64,000 nt of DNA from Leifsonia sp. 1010 (GTDB lineage: Bacteria > Actinomycetota > Actinomycetes > Actinomycetales > Microbacteriaceae): the NCBI RefSeq assembly GCF_031455295.1, contig NZ_JAVDSL010000001.1:1860001-1924000 (forward strand), written 5' to 3'. Under the pieces are notes generated by a model. The model was not told where the DNA came from and searched no databases. It worked only from the letters and a program-made list of their open reading frames with translations. The position numbers and the translations under genes were made by a program. Each line of letters opens with the position of its first letter. The stretch's first letter is position 1. Positions 1 through 8,858 of the stretch are shown piece by piece.

Positions 1-1013
1 CGCTGCTCGTCCGCGACCCGAGCGCGTTCAGTTCGGACAAGCCGTGGCTGTGGTTCCTCTGCTCGGTGTTCACCGCGTTCGCCGCGGTCGCCTACCCGCT
101 CTGGCTCGCGATCGTGTACACCTTCGTCGCCCCCATCGCCTACGGCGTCGTCCGGGCCCTGCCCGCCGGCGGCGGCGTCGGGTTCGAGCTGGCGGCGCTC
201 GACACCATCTACGCCGTCATCCTGGGCGGTGTCATCCTCGCGATCATCGCCATGATGCGGCAGGCGTCCAGCGCCGTGGACGCGGCCCAGAGCCAGGCTC
301 TCGCGCGCTACGCCACGGCTGTCCGCCAGCACGCCACCGAGGTGGAGCGCGTGCAGGTCGACGCCATCGTCCACGACAGCGTTCTGACGACCCTCCTCTC
401 GGCCGCGTCCGCCCGGTCGCCGGAGCAGAAGGAGCTCGCCGCCGCGATGGCCGCCGATGCGATCGGGCACCTCCACGCGGCCGAGGCGTCGACTCCGGAG
501 GACCAGTCCCTCGTCGGCCTCAGCCAGCTCGCTGAGCGGCTGGCGACCTCCGCCAACGCCTTCTCGTCGCCGTTCGCCGTCGAGGTGCGCGACGTCGAGG
601 TGCACATGCTGCCCGTGAATGTCGCGGAGGCGGTCTACTCGGCTGCCGTCCAGGCGATGGTGAACAGCATGCAGCACGCCGGCGGCCCGGAGGTGCACCG
701 CAGCCTGTCGATCCGCGGGGGCGGCCCCGCGGCCACCGTCGAGATCATCGTCGGCGACGACGGACGCGGGTTCACCGAGGCGGAGGTCCCGGCGGAGCGG
801 CTCGGCCTGCGGATCAGCATCCGCGACCGTCTGGCCAAGGTGGGTGGCCGTGCGAACATCCGCTCGGAGCCGGGTGAGGGAACGACGGTCACGATCCTCT
901 GGCCCTCAGCCGAGCCGCAGCCCGTCGGTGCGCAGGCGCCCGGAGCAGCGCGCTCCGACCAGCAGGGGTCCTTCGCCCCGCGTGAGCCCCGCGAGACGGA
1001 GGCGGCGGAGTGA
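1..1013 (+). CDS. Sensor histidine kinase, 5' end outside the window
   Basis: The frame is open from base 3, so the N-terminus is missing; 336 residues are visible. They begin with hydrophobic stretches (about visible residues 15-60 and 68-88), probably membrane helices. A helical segment follows with an ER...HD pattern (VHDSV, His near visible residue 124), like the phosphoacceptor helix of NarL-family kinases (HisKA_3). A HATPase_c domain then shows the N-box Asn (VNSMQHA, near 221) and the G-box GDDGRGF (near 251). It should be an inner-membrane two-component kinase; no response regulator is visible, so it may lie upstream. The stop overlaps the next start (GTGA), which indicates translational coupling to the gene at 1010. 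The signal sensed is not evident. Confidence 0.8.
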   Translation, partial: LLVRDPSAFSSDKPWLWFLCSVFTAFAAVAYPLWLAIVYTFVAPIAYGVVRALPAGGGVGFELAALDTIYAVILGGVILAIIAMMRQASSAVDAAQSQALARYATAVRQHATEVERVQVDAIVHDSVLTTLLSAASARSPEQKELAAAMAADAIGHLHAAEASTPEDQSLVGLSQLAERLATSANAFSSPFAVEVRDVEVHMLPVNVAEAVYSAAVQAMVNSMQHAGGPEVHRSLSIRGGGPAATVEIIVGDDGRGFTEAEVPAERLGLRISIRDRLAKVGGRANIRSEPGEGTTVTILWPSAEPQPVGAQAPGAARSDQQGSFAPREPRETEAAE

Positions 1014-2032
1014 TCACCCTCAACCGCGTCCTCTTCCTGATTCTCGGCGCGCTCTTCTCCGCCTATCATCTGTTCCTCGCGCTGTCGTCGTTGTGGATGC
1101 CGCGCTCCGCCGGTCCGATCGTCGTCGCGATGGTGCTCTACGGCGTCGCGACGGTGATGAGCCTGTGGCCGACCAGCCCGACGAAGATGCCGCTCTGGCT
1201 CGCCGCGTTCGACCTCGCTGTGTGCGTCGTCATCCCGATCCTCGTGACGAGCCAGCTGGACGCGTCGAAGGACAACGGGTACGCCACGTGGTACGTCGCC
1301 GCGGTCGGAACGCTGATGACCATCTGCGCGGTCCGTCGGCAGCAGATCGTCGCGTGGGCCGGGGTCGCCTTCCTCGCCGTGCAGACGGTCGTCTGGGCCG
1401 GTCTCGGCGCACTCGCCGGGTTGGGCGTCATCGGGTCGGTCGTGTGGGTCGGTGTGGCCGTCGTGATCTCCGGCTCGCTCGCGAAGGCCGGCCGGGACGC
1501 CCTCCAGTTCGCTCGAGCAGAGCGCGAGGCGACCGAATGGCAGGCCGCGCAGGAGGCGCACGTCATGGAGCGCCAGCTGCGCCTCCGGCAGACGTATCGC
1601 GTCGCCGCCCCGATGCTCGCAGAGATCGTGCGTCGCGGGGGAGACCTCACCGAGGCGGAGCGCCGCGAGTGCCGCTACCTGGAGGGTGCGATCCGCGACG
1701 AGATCCGCGGACGCCGCCTGCTCAATGACGACGTCAGGCGCGAGGTGATGGACGCCCGTCGCCGCGGTGTCGTCGTTAGCCTGCTCGACGAGGGCGGTAT
1801 CGACGACCTCGACCAGCGCGGCCTCGAGACCGTGCTGCGGCGACTGGCGGACGCCATTCGCGGGACGACCACGGACAAGCTGATCATCCGGACCGTCCCC
1901 CGGTCGTCGAAGACCGCGGTGACGGTGGTCGGCCTGCGGATGTCGGACGACGGCGCGGCGAACGCGCTCGGCGCGGAGTCGGAGGACGACGAGGTCGACC
2001 TCTGGCTGGAGATCCCCCGGCCGGTCGGCTGA
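1010..2032 (+). CDS. Membrane protein coupled to the sensor kinase
   Basis: A 340-residue protein whose GTG start overlaps the stop of the kinase gene. The first 160 or so residues contain about six hydrophobic segments. A charged helical cytoplasmic part follows (about 165-260) and then a small globular C-terminus (about 265-340). The C-terminus sits where an ATPase domain would sit in a kinase but shows no N-box or GxG motifs. It could be a degenerate kinase or an accessory membrane subunit of the kinase. No family was recognised; the function is inferred only from coupling and layout. A strong hairpin terminator follows at 2069. Confidence 0.65.
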   Translation: MITLNRVLFLILGALFSAYHLFLALSSLWMPRSAGPIVVAMVLYGVATVMSLWPTSPTKMPLWLAAFDLAVCVVIPILVTSQLDASKDNGYATWYVAAVGTLMTICAVRRQQIVAWAGVAFLAVQTVVWAGLGALAGLGVIGSVVWVGVAVVISGSLAKAGRDALQFARAEREATEWQAAQEAHVMERQLRLRQTYRVAAPMLAEIVRRGGDLTEAERRECRYLEGAIRDEIRGRRLLNDDVRREVMDARRRGVVVSLLDEGGIDDLDQRGLETVLRRLADAIRGTTTDKLIIRTVPRSSKTAVTVVGLRMSDDGAANALGAESEDDEVDLWLEIPRPVG

Positions 2033-2365
2033 CCCTTCCGAGAACGGAACACGCCTCTTAACGAGGAGAAAGGGGCCGACACCCGAATTGTCGGCCCCTT
2101 TTCAAACCCCGAGTCAGGGCGACAACCCGAATATCGCCCTGACTCGCCCCCAAAGCACTCGCCCGCTTACCCTAGTCGGCGAGTGATTGGCGGTGTGACT
2201 CACGAGGAGAGACACCTAGCAATATCTATAGTGGCTTCGCTCTCAGAAAATACATAGTCGTCATTTTGGAGGACACCTGGGGGACATTTCACGACCCCCG
2301 TTCGTGGCACACGCCGAAGAATCCGCGTGTCCCTTACTTGGGGGACGCCCCGATCGGGGTACATC
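2033..2365. other. 333-base gene-free interval with tandem hairpins and an AT-rich tract
   Basis: After the terminator come a second perfect inverted repeat (13-bp arms at 2110-2122 and 2134-2146) and a third hairpin (arms 2156-2163 and 2178-2185). Bases 2218-2266 are distinctly AT-rich for this genome and contain possible -10 boxes on the + strand (TATAGT at 2227-2232, CATAGT near 2253). A perfect 12-base palindrome (CCCCGATCGGGG) at 2348-2359 lies just past the accE stop on the minus strand and may help terminate that operon. No convincing protein gene was found; short frames here look random. A small RNA is possible but unproven. Confidence 0.5.
2069..2102 (+). terminator. Intrinsic terminator after the kinase operon
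   Basis: A perfect 12-bp stem (2069-2080 with 2090-2101) rich in GC, a 9-base loop, and a short T run that is partly inside the stem (CCCCTTTT). It lies 37 bases after the stop at 2032. Confidence 0.85.
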
Positions 2366-2614
2366 TCAGCCCGAGAACGACCGCCAGGCACCCGCGCCGG
2401 GCCGGAGCTCGCCGCGGAGGCTGCGCTGCGTGCGTGCCCAGGCATCCGGGCCCCGCTCGGCCCTGGCCTTCCGACCGGCGGCCGCCTGCTCGGCGGCGGC
2501 AGCGGTCAGGACGGCGGTCACGGCGGCGATCTCCTCCGCGGTCACACCGCGGGTGACGAAGCGCAGCTGCGACGGATCGAGCGGCGCGCCGCCCTGGGCG
2601 TCGTTGCCGCTCAC
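2366..2614 (-). CDS. accE: Acyl-CoA carboxylase epsilon subunit
   Basis: An 82-residue protein at the normal place for this subunit, directly behind the carboxyltransferase gene. The GTG start overlaps the accD stop (GTGA at 2614-2611). The body (about residues 12-60) matches the family pattern: a short strand reading [18 protein letters not shown] followed by an Ala-rich helix, then a W near residue 59. In actinobacterial acyl-CoA carboxylases the epsilon chain bridges and stimulates the alpha and beta subunits. The sequence is short and low in complexity, so the call relies on the neighbour as well as the pattern. Confidence 0.85.
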   Translation of the reverse strand: MSGNDAQGGAPLDPSQLRFVTRGVTAEEIAAVTAVLTAAAAEQAAAGRKARAERGPDAWARTQRSLRGELRPGAGAWRSFSG

Positions 2615-4233
2615 AGCGGGATGTTCCCGTGCTTCTTCGGGGGCAGCGTCGCCCGCTTGGTGCGCAGCGCGCGCAGCGCCTTGATGACCGACACGCGCGT
2701 CGCCGCCGGCTCGATCACGCCGTCGAGCTCTCCGCGTTCGGCGGCGAGGAACGGGCTCGCGACGTTGTAGGTGTACTCGTTGGCGAGCTTCGTGCGGACG
2801 GCCGCCACATCCTCGCCGGCCTCCTCCGCCCGTTTGATCTCACCGCGGTAGAGGATGTTCACCGCGCCCTGGCCGCCCATCACCGCGATCTCGGCGGTGG
2901 GCCACGCGAGGTTCATGTCGGCGCCGAGCTGCTTGGAGCCCATGACGATGTAGGCGCCGCCGTACGCCTTGCGGGTGATGATGGTCACCAGCGGCACGGT
3001 CGCCTCGGCGTACGCGTACAGCAGCTTCGCGCCGCGCCGGATCACGCCCGTCCACTCCTGGTCGGTGCCAGGCAGGTAGCCGGGCACATCCACCAGGGTG
3101 AGGATCGGGATGCTGAAGGCGTCGCAGAAGCGGACGAACCGGGAGGCCTTCTCGCCCGCGTCGATGTTCAGCGTTCCCGCCATCGCGCTCGGCTGGTTTG
3201 CGACGATGCCCACCGACCGGCCCTCGACACGGGCGAACCCGATGACGATGTTGGGCGCGAACAGCGGCTGGATCTCGAGGAACTCGCCGTCGTCGACAAC
3301 GCCCTCGATGATCGTCTTCACGTCGTAGGGCTGGTTCGGGGAGTCGGGGATGATCGTGTTCAGCCGACGGTCGGCGTCGGTGATCTCGAGCTCCGGCTCG
3401 GACTGGAACGTCGGGAGCTCGGCCAGGTTGTTCTGCGGCAGGTAGCTGAGCAGGGTCCGCGCGTAGTCGAGCGCGTCCTCCTCGTCGGAGGCGAGGTAGT
3501 GGGCGACGCCGGAGACCTTGTTGTGGGTCAGCGCGCCGCCGAGCTCCTCGAAGCCGACGTCCTCGCCGGTGACCGTCTTGATGACGTCCGGGCCGGTGAC
3601 GAACATGTGGCTCGACTTGTCGACCATGATGACGAAGTCGGTGAGGGCGGGGGAGTACACGGCGCCGCCGGCGGCCGGGCCCATGACGATGGAGATCTGC
3701 GGGATGACGCCGGAGGCCGCGGTGTTGCGCCGGAAGATCTCGCCGTACTTGCCGAGGGCGACGACGCCCTCCTGGATGCGGGCGCCGCCGGAGTCGAGGA
3801 TGCCGATCATCGGAACGCCCGTCTTGAGCGCGTGATCCATGACCTTGATGATCTTCTCGCCGGCGACCTCGCCCAGGGAGCCGCCGAAGATGGTGAAGTC
3901 CTGGCTGAACACCGCGACGTTGCGGCCGTGAATGGTGCCGACGCCGGTGACGACCGCGTCGCCGTAGGGACGCTTGGCCTCCATGCCGAAGGCGTGGGTG
4001 CGGTGGCGGACGAACTCGTCGAACTCCACGAAGGAGCCCTGGTCGAGCAGGAGGTCGATGCGCTCGCGGGCGGTCAGCTTGCCCTTGGCGTGCTGCTTCT
4101 CGATCGCCGCCTGACCGCTCGCGGTGACGGCCTCGTGGAACCGTTCCTTCAGGTCGGCGAGCTTGCCGGCGGTGGTGGTCAGGTCGGGGAGCTGATCGGT
4201 CTGACGAGGTTCGGTGTCGGTCACGTCGTTCAC
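2611..4233 (-). CDS. accD: Acyl-CoA carboxylase beta (carboxyltransferase) subunit
   Basis: 540 residues, the usual length for AccD5/PccB proteins that transfer CO2 from biotin to propionyl- or acetyl-CoA. Two crotonase-like halves are visible. The N-terminal half has the oxyanion-forming GGARIQEGV and the [16 protein letters not shown] loop; the C-terminal half has GAYIVMGS. The substrate cannot be fixed from sequence alone. The GTG at 4233 is the longest start. A TAGAGT -10 box at 4237-4232 overlaps it and would place transcription start at the GTG of residue 4 (4224-4222), so a leaderless protein three residues shorter is possible. The biotinylated alpha subunit is not in the window. The gene is divergent from birA, as in mycobacteria. 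Confidence 0.95.
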   Translation of the reverse strand: MNDVTDTEPRQTDQLPDLTTTAGKLADLKERFHEAVTASGQAAIEKQHAKGKLTARERIDLLLDQGSFVEFDEFVRHRTHAFGMEAKRPYGDAVVTGVGTIHGRNVAVFSQDFTIFGGSLGEVAGEKIIKVMDHALKTGVPMIGILDSGGARIQEGVVALGKYGEIFRRNTAASGVIPQISIVMGPAAGGAVYSPALTDFVIMVDKSSHMFVTGPDVIKTVTGEDVGFEELGGALTHNKVSGVAHYLASDEEDALDYARTLLSYLPQNNLAELPTFQSEPELEITDADRRLNTIIPDSPNQPYDVKTIIEGVVDDGEFLEIQPLFAPNIVIGFARVEGRSVGIVANQPSAMAGTLNIDAGEKASRFVRFCDAFSIPILTLVDVPGYLPGTDQEWTGVIRRGAKLLYAYAEATVPLVTIITRKAYGGAYIVMGSKQLGADMNLAWPTAEIAVMGGQGAVNILYRGEIKRAEEAGEDVAAVRTKLANEYTYNVASPFLAAERGELDGVIEPAATRVSVIKALRALRTKRATLPPKKHGNIPL

Positions 4234-4297
4234 TCTACCGGCCAGCCGAATGGCCGTGCCGTTGACGAAACCCTACAAATCCACCGCCCCGCGCTGG

Positions 4298-4312
4298 CAG
4301 ACTGGTCCAGTG
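4298..4312 (+). promoter_or_regulatory. Leaderless promoter of birA
   Basis: The -10 hexamer CAGACT (4298-4303) lies six bases before the GTG at 4310, so transcription should begin at or next to the start codon. No Shine-Dalgarno sequence is present. Confidence 0.5.
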
Positions 4313-5089
4313 CGAGAGACTGACCCCGTCGACTTCCGACGCAGCCGAACCATCGTCCCCGTGCTCGAGGTGCTCCCCGAGGCCGGTTCCACCAACGATG
4401 TCCTGAGCGCCCGTGCCGGCGACCTCCCGGACCTCGCGGTGATCGTCACGGGCAATCAGACCGGTGGTCGCGGCCGGCTCGGCCGGGTCTGGGTGACGCC
4501 GCCGGGACGGGCCCTGGCGATCTCCGTGCTGCTCAAGCCGGTCGGCCTGCCGCCCGAGTCGTTCGGCTGGTTCCCGCTGCTCGGCGGGCTGGCGATGAGC
4601 CGCGCGCTCGGCCGGTTCGTCCCCGGCGGGGTGCAGGTGAAGTGGCCCAATGACGTCCTCATCGAGGGCGACAAGGTGTGCGGCATCCTCGCCGAGCTGC
4701 TGCCGGGGATGTCGGGACTGGTCATCGGCGCCGGCGTCAACCTCACGCAGACGCGTGACGAGCTCCCGACCGAGACGTCGACCTCCTTGGCTCTCGCGGG
4801 CGCGCACGATGTCGACGCGGATGCGGTGCTCTCGGCCTACCTCATCCAGCTGACGACGCTGTACCGCGAGTTCCTGGCCGCCGGGGGCGATCCGCTCCGC
4901 AGCGCGCTGCGCGACGAGGTCGCGGAGGCCTGCCACACGATCGGCCGGCCGGTCCGTGTGCAGCTGCCGTCCGGCAACGACCTTCTCGGCACCGCCGTCG
5001 GCATCGACGAGAGCGGTCGGCTGATCGTGGAGTCGGATGCGGGCCGCACCGCAGTGGCGGCGGGCGACGTGACGCACCTGCGGTATTAA
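4310..5089 (+). CDS. birA: Biotin--[acetyl-CoA-carboxylase] ligase
   Basis: A 259-residue BirA/LplA-fold ligase that activates biotin with ATP and attaches it to the biotin carrier domain of acyl-CoA carboxylase. The ATP/biotin loop GGRGRLGR, the KWPNDVL segment with the catalytic Lys, and GDKVCGILAE are all present. A small SH3-like C-terminal domain follows. There is no N-terminal helix-turn-helix, so it is the monofunctional type without repressor activity. A longer frame begins at 4214, but that region would overlap accD; the GTG at 4310 behind a -10 box is preferred. The divergent accD gene encodes a subunit of the enzyme that BirA serves. Confidence 0.93.
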   Translation: MRETDPVDFRRSRTIVPVLEVLPEAGSTNDVLSARAGDLPDLAVIVTGNQTGGRGRLGRVWVTPPGRALAISVLLKPVGLPPESFGWFPLLGGLAMSRALGRFVPGGVQVKWPNDVLIEGDKVCGILAELLPGMSGLVIGAGVNLTQTRDELPTETSTSLALAGAHDVDADAVLSAYLIQLTTLYREFLAAGGDPLRSALRDEVAEACHTIGRPVRVQLPSGNDLLGTAVGIDESGRLIVESDAGRTAVAAGDVTHLRY

Positions 5090-5095
5090 TGGAGC

Positions 5096-5644
5096 ATGAG
5101 CAGCAGCCCGGACGGGATACCCGCCCAGCCGCCCGAGCGCGTGGTGGCCCGGCTGCGTTCGAACGCCCGCCGGCTGTTCTTCCCGAGCCTCGTGCTGATC
5201 GCGACCGCCGGCGCGGTCGGATACCTCGCGGGCCGGGTCGGTGAGGTCTGGGAGATCGTCCTGCTGTGGTCCGCGGCGGCCGCTGTCGTGCTTCTTCTCT
5301 TCCTCCTGCCGCTCGCTGCCTGGCTGAGCCGCCGCTACACGATCACCAATCGCCGTCTGATCATCCGGCACGGGTTCTTCGTACGCGTCCGTCAGGAGCT
5401 GCTGCACAGCCGCGGCTACGACGTGAGCGTGCGGCGGACCTGGCTGCAGAGCCTGTTCCGGTCCGGCGACGTGCTGATCAACTCGGGCCTCGACCATCCC
5501 GTCGTCCTGAAGGATGTGCCGAAGGCAGACCAGGTCCAGCGCGCGCTGTCCGAGCTCATGGACCACTCGCAGACCGTCGTGGCCGTGCGGCGTCAGCAGT
5601 CGCAGTCAGTCTCCGACGAGACCACGGTCTGGGGCGCTCGCTAG
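5096..5644 (+). CDS. PH-domain membrane protein (DUF304/bPH2)
   Basis: 182 residues with two membrane helices (about 28-47 and 54-78), followed by a bacterial PH-like domain beginning RRYTITNRRLIIRHGFF and continuing to about residue 155. This arrangement is typical of YdbS-like proteins, whose biochemical role is unknown. It starts 6 bases after birA. A TATTAA box at 5084-5089, which includes the birA stop codon, may give it its own leaderless transcript. The 3' end overlaps the convergent gtrA gene by 39 bases. An orthologous gene sits next to birA in mycobacteria (Rv3278c). Confidence 0.85.
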   Translation: MSSSPDGIPAQPPERVVARLRSNARRLFFPSLVLIATAGAVGYLAGRVGEVWEIVLLWSAAAAVVLLLFLLPLAAWLSRRYTITNRRLIIRHGFFVRVRQELLHSRGYDVSVRRTWLQSLFRSGDVLINSGLDHPVVLKDVPKADQVQRALSELMDHSQTVVAVRRQQSQSVSDETTVWGAR

Positions 5645-6184
5645 GGTCGAGCCGGTGATCGGCGCCTTCTCGCGGCCGAGTGACGGCACGTGCGGCCGCG
5701 CCGAAACCGGTGCGCGACGGCCGGCGCGTGCGACCGCGCGGTCGGGCGAGAACACCCACCAGCGGTAGAACGCGAACCGGAACACCGTGCCGAGCGCGAG
5801 ACCGACCACGTTGTTGGAGATGTTGTCGGCAAGCAGGCTCTGGTAGCCGAGCAGGTAATGCGACACCCAGACGCAGAGGAGGGGGATCGCCATGCCCGCC
5901 AGGCTCACGATGAAGAACTCGATGCCCTCGCGCGTGGCGTTCTCGTTGCGGTTGCCGGAGAACGCCCAGTACCGGTTGCCGATCCAGTTGGTGCCGATGG
6001 CGACCAGCGTCGCGATCGCCGTCGAGAAGAGGGTCTTGTGCGGCACGTTCACGAGGACGAAGACCATCAGCACGTTGAACACGAGCAGATTGACCACGAA
6101 ACCGACGGCTCCGACCGCGCCGAACTTGATCAGTTGCGGAAGGAGCCGCGCTCGGCGCGCCGGTGTGCTGGTCTCGGTCGTCAT
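5606..6184 (-). CDS. GtrA-family membrane protein
   Basis: 192 residues with four predicted membrane helices between about residues 17 and 150. GtrA hallmarks are visible: LIKFGAVGAVGFVVN at the start, NWIGNRYWAF after helix 2, and FRFAFYRWWVF after helix 4. GtrA proteins are thought to move polyprenyl-phosphate-linked sugars across the membrane during wall glycan synthesis. The ATG at 6184 is chosen because the open frame upstream of it is arginine-rich shadow of purK. The C-terminal 40 residues are polar and run into the convergent PH-domain gene. The same neighbours occur in mycobacteria (Rv3277). Confidence 0.88.
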   Translation of the reverse strand: MTTETSTPARRARLLPQLIKFGAVGAVGFVVNLLVFNVLMVFVLVNVPHKTLFSTAIATLVAIGTNWIGNRYWAFSGNRNENATREGIEFFIVSLAGMAIPLLCVWVSHYLLGYQSLLADNISNNVVGLALGTVFRFAFYRWWVFSPDRAVARAGRRAPVSARPHVPSLGREKAPITGSTLASAPDRGLVGD

Positions 6185-6304
6185 GCCCCTGCTCTGAGAT
6201 GCGGGAAGATGGTCAATGCGTTCGTCACAGTACGCGGACCAGGTTTCGCGTTCCTGTGAGTTCCCCCCGGCCAGCATGAAAAGTATCAGAGGAGCGGATG
6301 GTCC

Positions 6305-7447
6305 ATGGCTAGTCACATCGTCGGAGTAATCGGCGGAGGTCAGCTGGCACGGATGATGATTCCCCCGGCGATCGAGCTCGGGGTCGACATCCGTGTGCTG
6401 GAGGAGGCGGAGGGCATGAGCGCCGACATCGCCGCGTCGGGCGTCGGCGACTACCGTGATCTCGACACGGTGCTCGCGTTCGCCGAGACCGTGGATGTGG
6501 TCACCTTCGACCACGAGCACGTGCCGCAGGCGATCCTCCGGGAGCTGGTGTCCCGCGGCATCCCCGTGCATCCGGGACCCGACGCGCTGCTGTACGCGCA
6601 GGACAAGCTGCAGATGCGGGCCAAGCTCAGCGAGCTGGGGCTGCCGGTGCCGGACTGGGCCGCGGTGGAGTCCGCGGACGAGCTGGGCGCCTTCCTCGCC
6701 GACCACGGCGGCCGGGCGGTCGTGAAGACCGCGCGCGGCGGCTACGACGGCAAGGGCGTCCGCGTGGTGTCCGACGCGAGCGGGGCCGACGACTGGTTCC
6801 TGGCGCTCGCCGAGGACGGCCGTGGTGGCGCGCTCCTGGTCGAGGAGCTCGTGCCGTTCCAGCGGGAACTCGCACAGCTCGTCGCGCGCCGTCCGTCGGG
6901 GGAGATCGCGGCGTGGCCGGTCGTCGAGACCGTGCAGCGCGACGGCGTCTGCGCCGAAGTGCTCGCGCCGGCCCCGGGAGCGGCAGGCCGGGTCGCGGAG
7001 GCGGCCGCCGACATCGCGCGCAGCGTGGCGGCGGGACTCGGGGTCACCGGGGTCCTCGCCGTCGAGCTGTTCGAGACGACGGATGGGCGGGTGCTGATCA
7101 ACGAGCTGGCGATGCGCCCGCACAACAGCGGCCACTGGTCGATCGAGGGCGCCGTGACGAGCCAGTTCGAGCAGCACCTGCGCGCCGTTCTCGACCTGCC
7201 GCTGGGGTCGACCGAGCCGCGCGCCGACTGGTCGGTCATGGTGAACATCCTCGGCGGCCCGTCGGAGGGCAGCCTCCAGGACCGTTACCCGGCCGCGCTC
7301 GCTGCGCATCCCGAGGCCAAGTTCCACGGCTACGGCAAGGAGCCGCGGCCCGGCCGCAAGGTCGGTCACGTGACGGTCGTGGGCGGGGAGGATGTCGAGG
7401 ACGTCGTGTACCGCGCTCGCGCGGCGGCCGCCTTCTTCGAGGGCTGA
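6305..7447 (+). CDS. purK: N5-carboxyaminoimidazole ribonucleotide synthase
   Basis: 380 residues, the usual size. PurK uses ATP and bicarbonate to convert AIR to N5-CAIR in purine synthesis. The N-terminal nucleotide-binding motif is VGVIGGGQLARMM (residues 6-18). ATP-grasp features include KTARGGYDGKGV (about 141-152), VEELVPF (about 178-184) and the metal site NELAMRPHNSGHW (about 268-280). An AGAGGAG ribosome site lies nine bases before the ATG. It is divergent from gtrA and convergent with the LCP gene. PurE is nearby but on the other strand, so the pair is not co-transcribed here. Confidence 0.96.
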   Translation: MASHIVGVIGGGQLARMMIPPAIELGVDIRVLEEAEGMSADIAASGVGDYRDLDTVLAFAETVDVVTFDHEHVPQAILRELVSRGIPVHPGPDALLYAQDKLQMRAKLSELGLPVPDWAAVESADELGAFLADHGGRAVVKTARGGYDGKGVRVVSDASGADDWFLALAEDGRGGALLVEELVPFQRELAQLVARRPSGEIAAWPVVETVQRDGVCAEVLAPAPGAAGRVAEAAADIARSVAAGLGVTGVLAVELFETTDGRVLINELAMRPHNSGHWSIEGAVTSQFEQHLRAVLDLPLGSTEPRADWSVMVNILGGPSEGSLQDRYPAALAAHPEAKFHGYGKEPRPGRKVGHVTVVGGEDVEDVVYRARAAAAFFEG

Positions 7448-7489
7448 CCTGGGCTGGCCGAGTCGAGCCGAAGGGCGGCCGGCTGCCGG

Positions 7490-8848
7490 TCAGCTCCCCT
7501 TCGGCTTCGCCGTGGCGGGGTTGACCGCCTGGCGCACCAGCTCCTGGATCTGCGCGTAGTCCGGCTCGGTCGGGTTGACCGTCGGCGGCACCAGTTCCAG
7601 CTGCTGCACGGGCAGCTTGCGCGTCTTCATGCCCAGGTCGACGAAGTAGCCGAGCATCGACTGCGGGATGTCGGTCTTCATCACCTGCGCGCCGGCCGTC
7701 GCGATGCCCTGGAACTTCGACACCACGTTGACCGGGTTGACCTGTTTCAGGATGGCGTCCTGCAGCTGCCGCTGACGGGCCATGCGGTCGTAGTCGCTGG
7801 AACCATGGCGGGCGCGGGCGTACCACTGGGCGTGGTAGCCGTCGAGATGGCGCTTGCCCGGCTCGATCCACTCGGCGACGCCGTTGAGGTTCTCGTCGCC
7901 CCCGATCGGCACACGGTCGGTGACGGTGACGTCGACACCGCCGAGCGCGTCGATGAGGTCGGCGAAACCCTGCATGTCGATGAGGACGTAGTACTGGATC
8001 TTCAAGCCGGTCGCGCCTTCGAGGGCGTCGCGCATGGCCTCGATGCCCGGCTCGCTCTTGTTCTTCTTCGCGTTGGGGTACAGGTCCGGCTTGTACAGCT
8101 CCACCTCGGTATAGATGGAGTTCAGCTGGCAGACGTCCACGTCGCAGCGGTCGTTGTAGCCGTAGCCGTCCGGGTACTCCTCGTGCAGCGGCGACGAGGC
8201 CGGGAAGGGCACGGGGTCGAGGTCGCGTGGCAGGCCGACGGTGACGGCCTGACCCGTGTTCGCATCGATGCTGACGATGGACATGCTGTCCGGGCGCAGC
8301 CCGTCGCGGTCGGGGCCGGCGTCGCCGCCGAGCAGCATGATGTTGTACCGGCCGTCGACGGGAGGCTGTGACGGCCCGGCCGAGAAGATGTCGCCGAGCG
8401 CGCCCCGGGCGGACCCGGCGACGACCGACGCATAGCCGGCCGTGCATGAGAGCCCGACGAGGACGAGCACCGAGAACGCGGCGATCCAGCCGCGGGCGTT
8501 CGGCGCGGTTCGGATGAGGCGCACCAGGCGCAGGGTGTCGAGCGTGAGCACGACCCACAGCACCGTGTAGACGATCAGCAGGGTCTGGACGAGGGTCAGG
8601 CTCCCCGCCTGCGTGAAGAGCGTGTAGATCGACGACGGCGAGACCAGGTAGACGACCAGCGTCACGATGCCGAGCAGCCAGAGCAGGAGCGTGGCCAGCA
8701 CGCCGACCCGGCCGAGGAGGCGGTTCCCGGCGACGACCTGGGCGGAGCCGGGCAGCAGGATGTTCATGGTGACCAGCCACCAGCCCCGCTTCGTCATCGT
8801 CTGGGACGAGGAGGCGTCGGGGTGGCGCAGCGGCGTGGCGATCGTCAT
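7490..8848 (-). CDS. LCP-family (LytR-CpsA-Psr) glycan-peptidoglycan ligase
   Basis: 452 residues. The N-terminal third holds about four membrane helices (roughly 23-38, 47-68, 83-105 and 122-142), more than the single helix of a classic LCP protein. The extracytoplasmic LCP domain (about 165-400) shows the expected acidic and arginine residues: LRPDSMSIVSID, VGLPRDL, LIDALGGVDV and ARARHGSSDYDRMARQRQ. LCP enzymes transfer glycans from polyprenyl diphosphate onto peptidoglycan, so this is the likely attachment enzyme for the glycan made further right. It starts 10 bases after purE, probably in one transcript. The mycobacterial counterpart in this block is Rv3267. Confidence 0.9.
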   Translation of the reverse strand: MTIATPLRHPDASSSQTMTKRGWWLVTMNILLPGSAQVVAGNRLLGRVGVLATLLLWLLGIVTLVVYLVSPSSIYTLFTQAGSLTLVQTLLIVYTVLWVVLTLDTLRLVRLIRTAPNARGWIAAFSVLVLVGLSCTAGYASVVAGSARGALGDIFSAGPSQPPVDGRYNIMLLGGDAGPDRDGLRPDSMSIVSIDANTGQAVTVGLPRDLDPVPFPASSPLHEEYPDGYGYNDRCDVDVCQLNSIYTEVELYKPDLYPNAKKNKSEPGIEAMRDALEGATGLKIQYYVLIDMQGFADLIDALGGVDVTVTDRVPIGGDENLNGVAEWIEPGKRHLDGYHAQWYARARHGSSDYDRMARQRQLQDAILKQVNPVNVVSKFQGIATAGAQVMKTDIPQSMLGYFVDLGMKTRKLPVQQLELVPPTVNPTEPDYAQIQELVRQAVNPATAKPKGS

Positions 8849-8858
8849 CGGGCGGTTC

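Noticed and set aside
2200-2556. Short open frames on both strands in the gene-free interval
   Set aside because: No convincing start, ribosome site, codon pattern or family resemblance.
2629-4323. A 564-residue open frame on the strand opposite accD
   Set aside because: It mirrors accD codon by codon, is rich in Asp, Gly, Val and Arg as expected from high-GC antisense, and has no recognisable domain.
6185-6304. Purine riboswitch before purK
   Set aside because: The 120-base interval has no recognisable three-way junction or conserved purine-aptamer loops.
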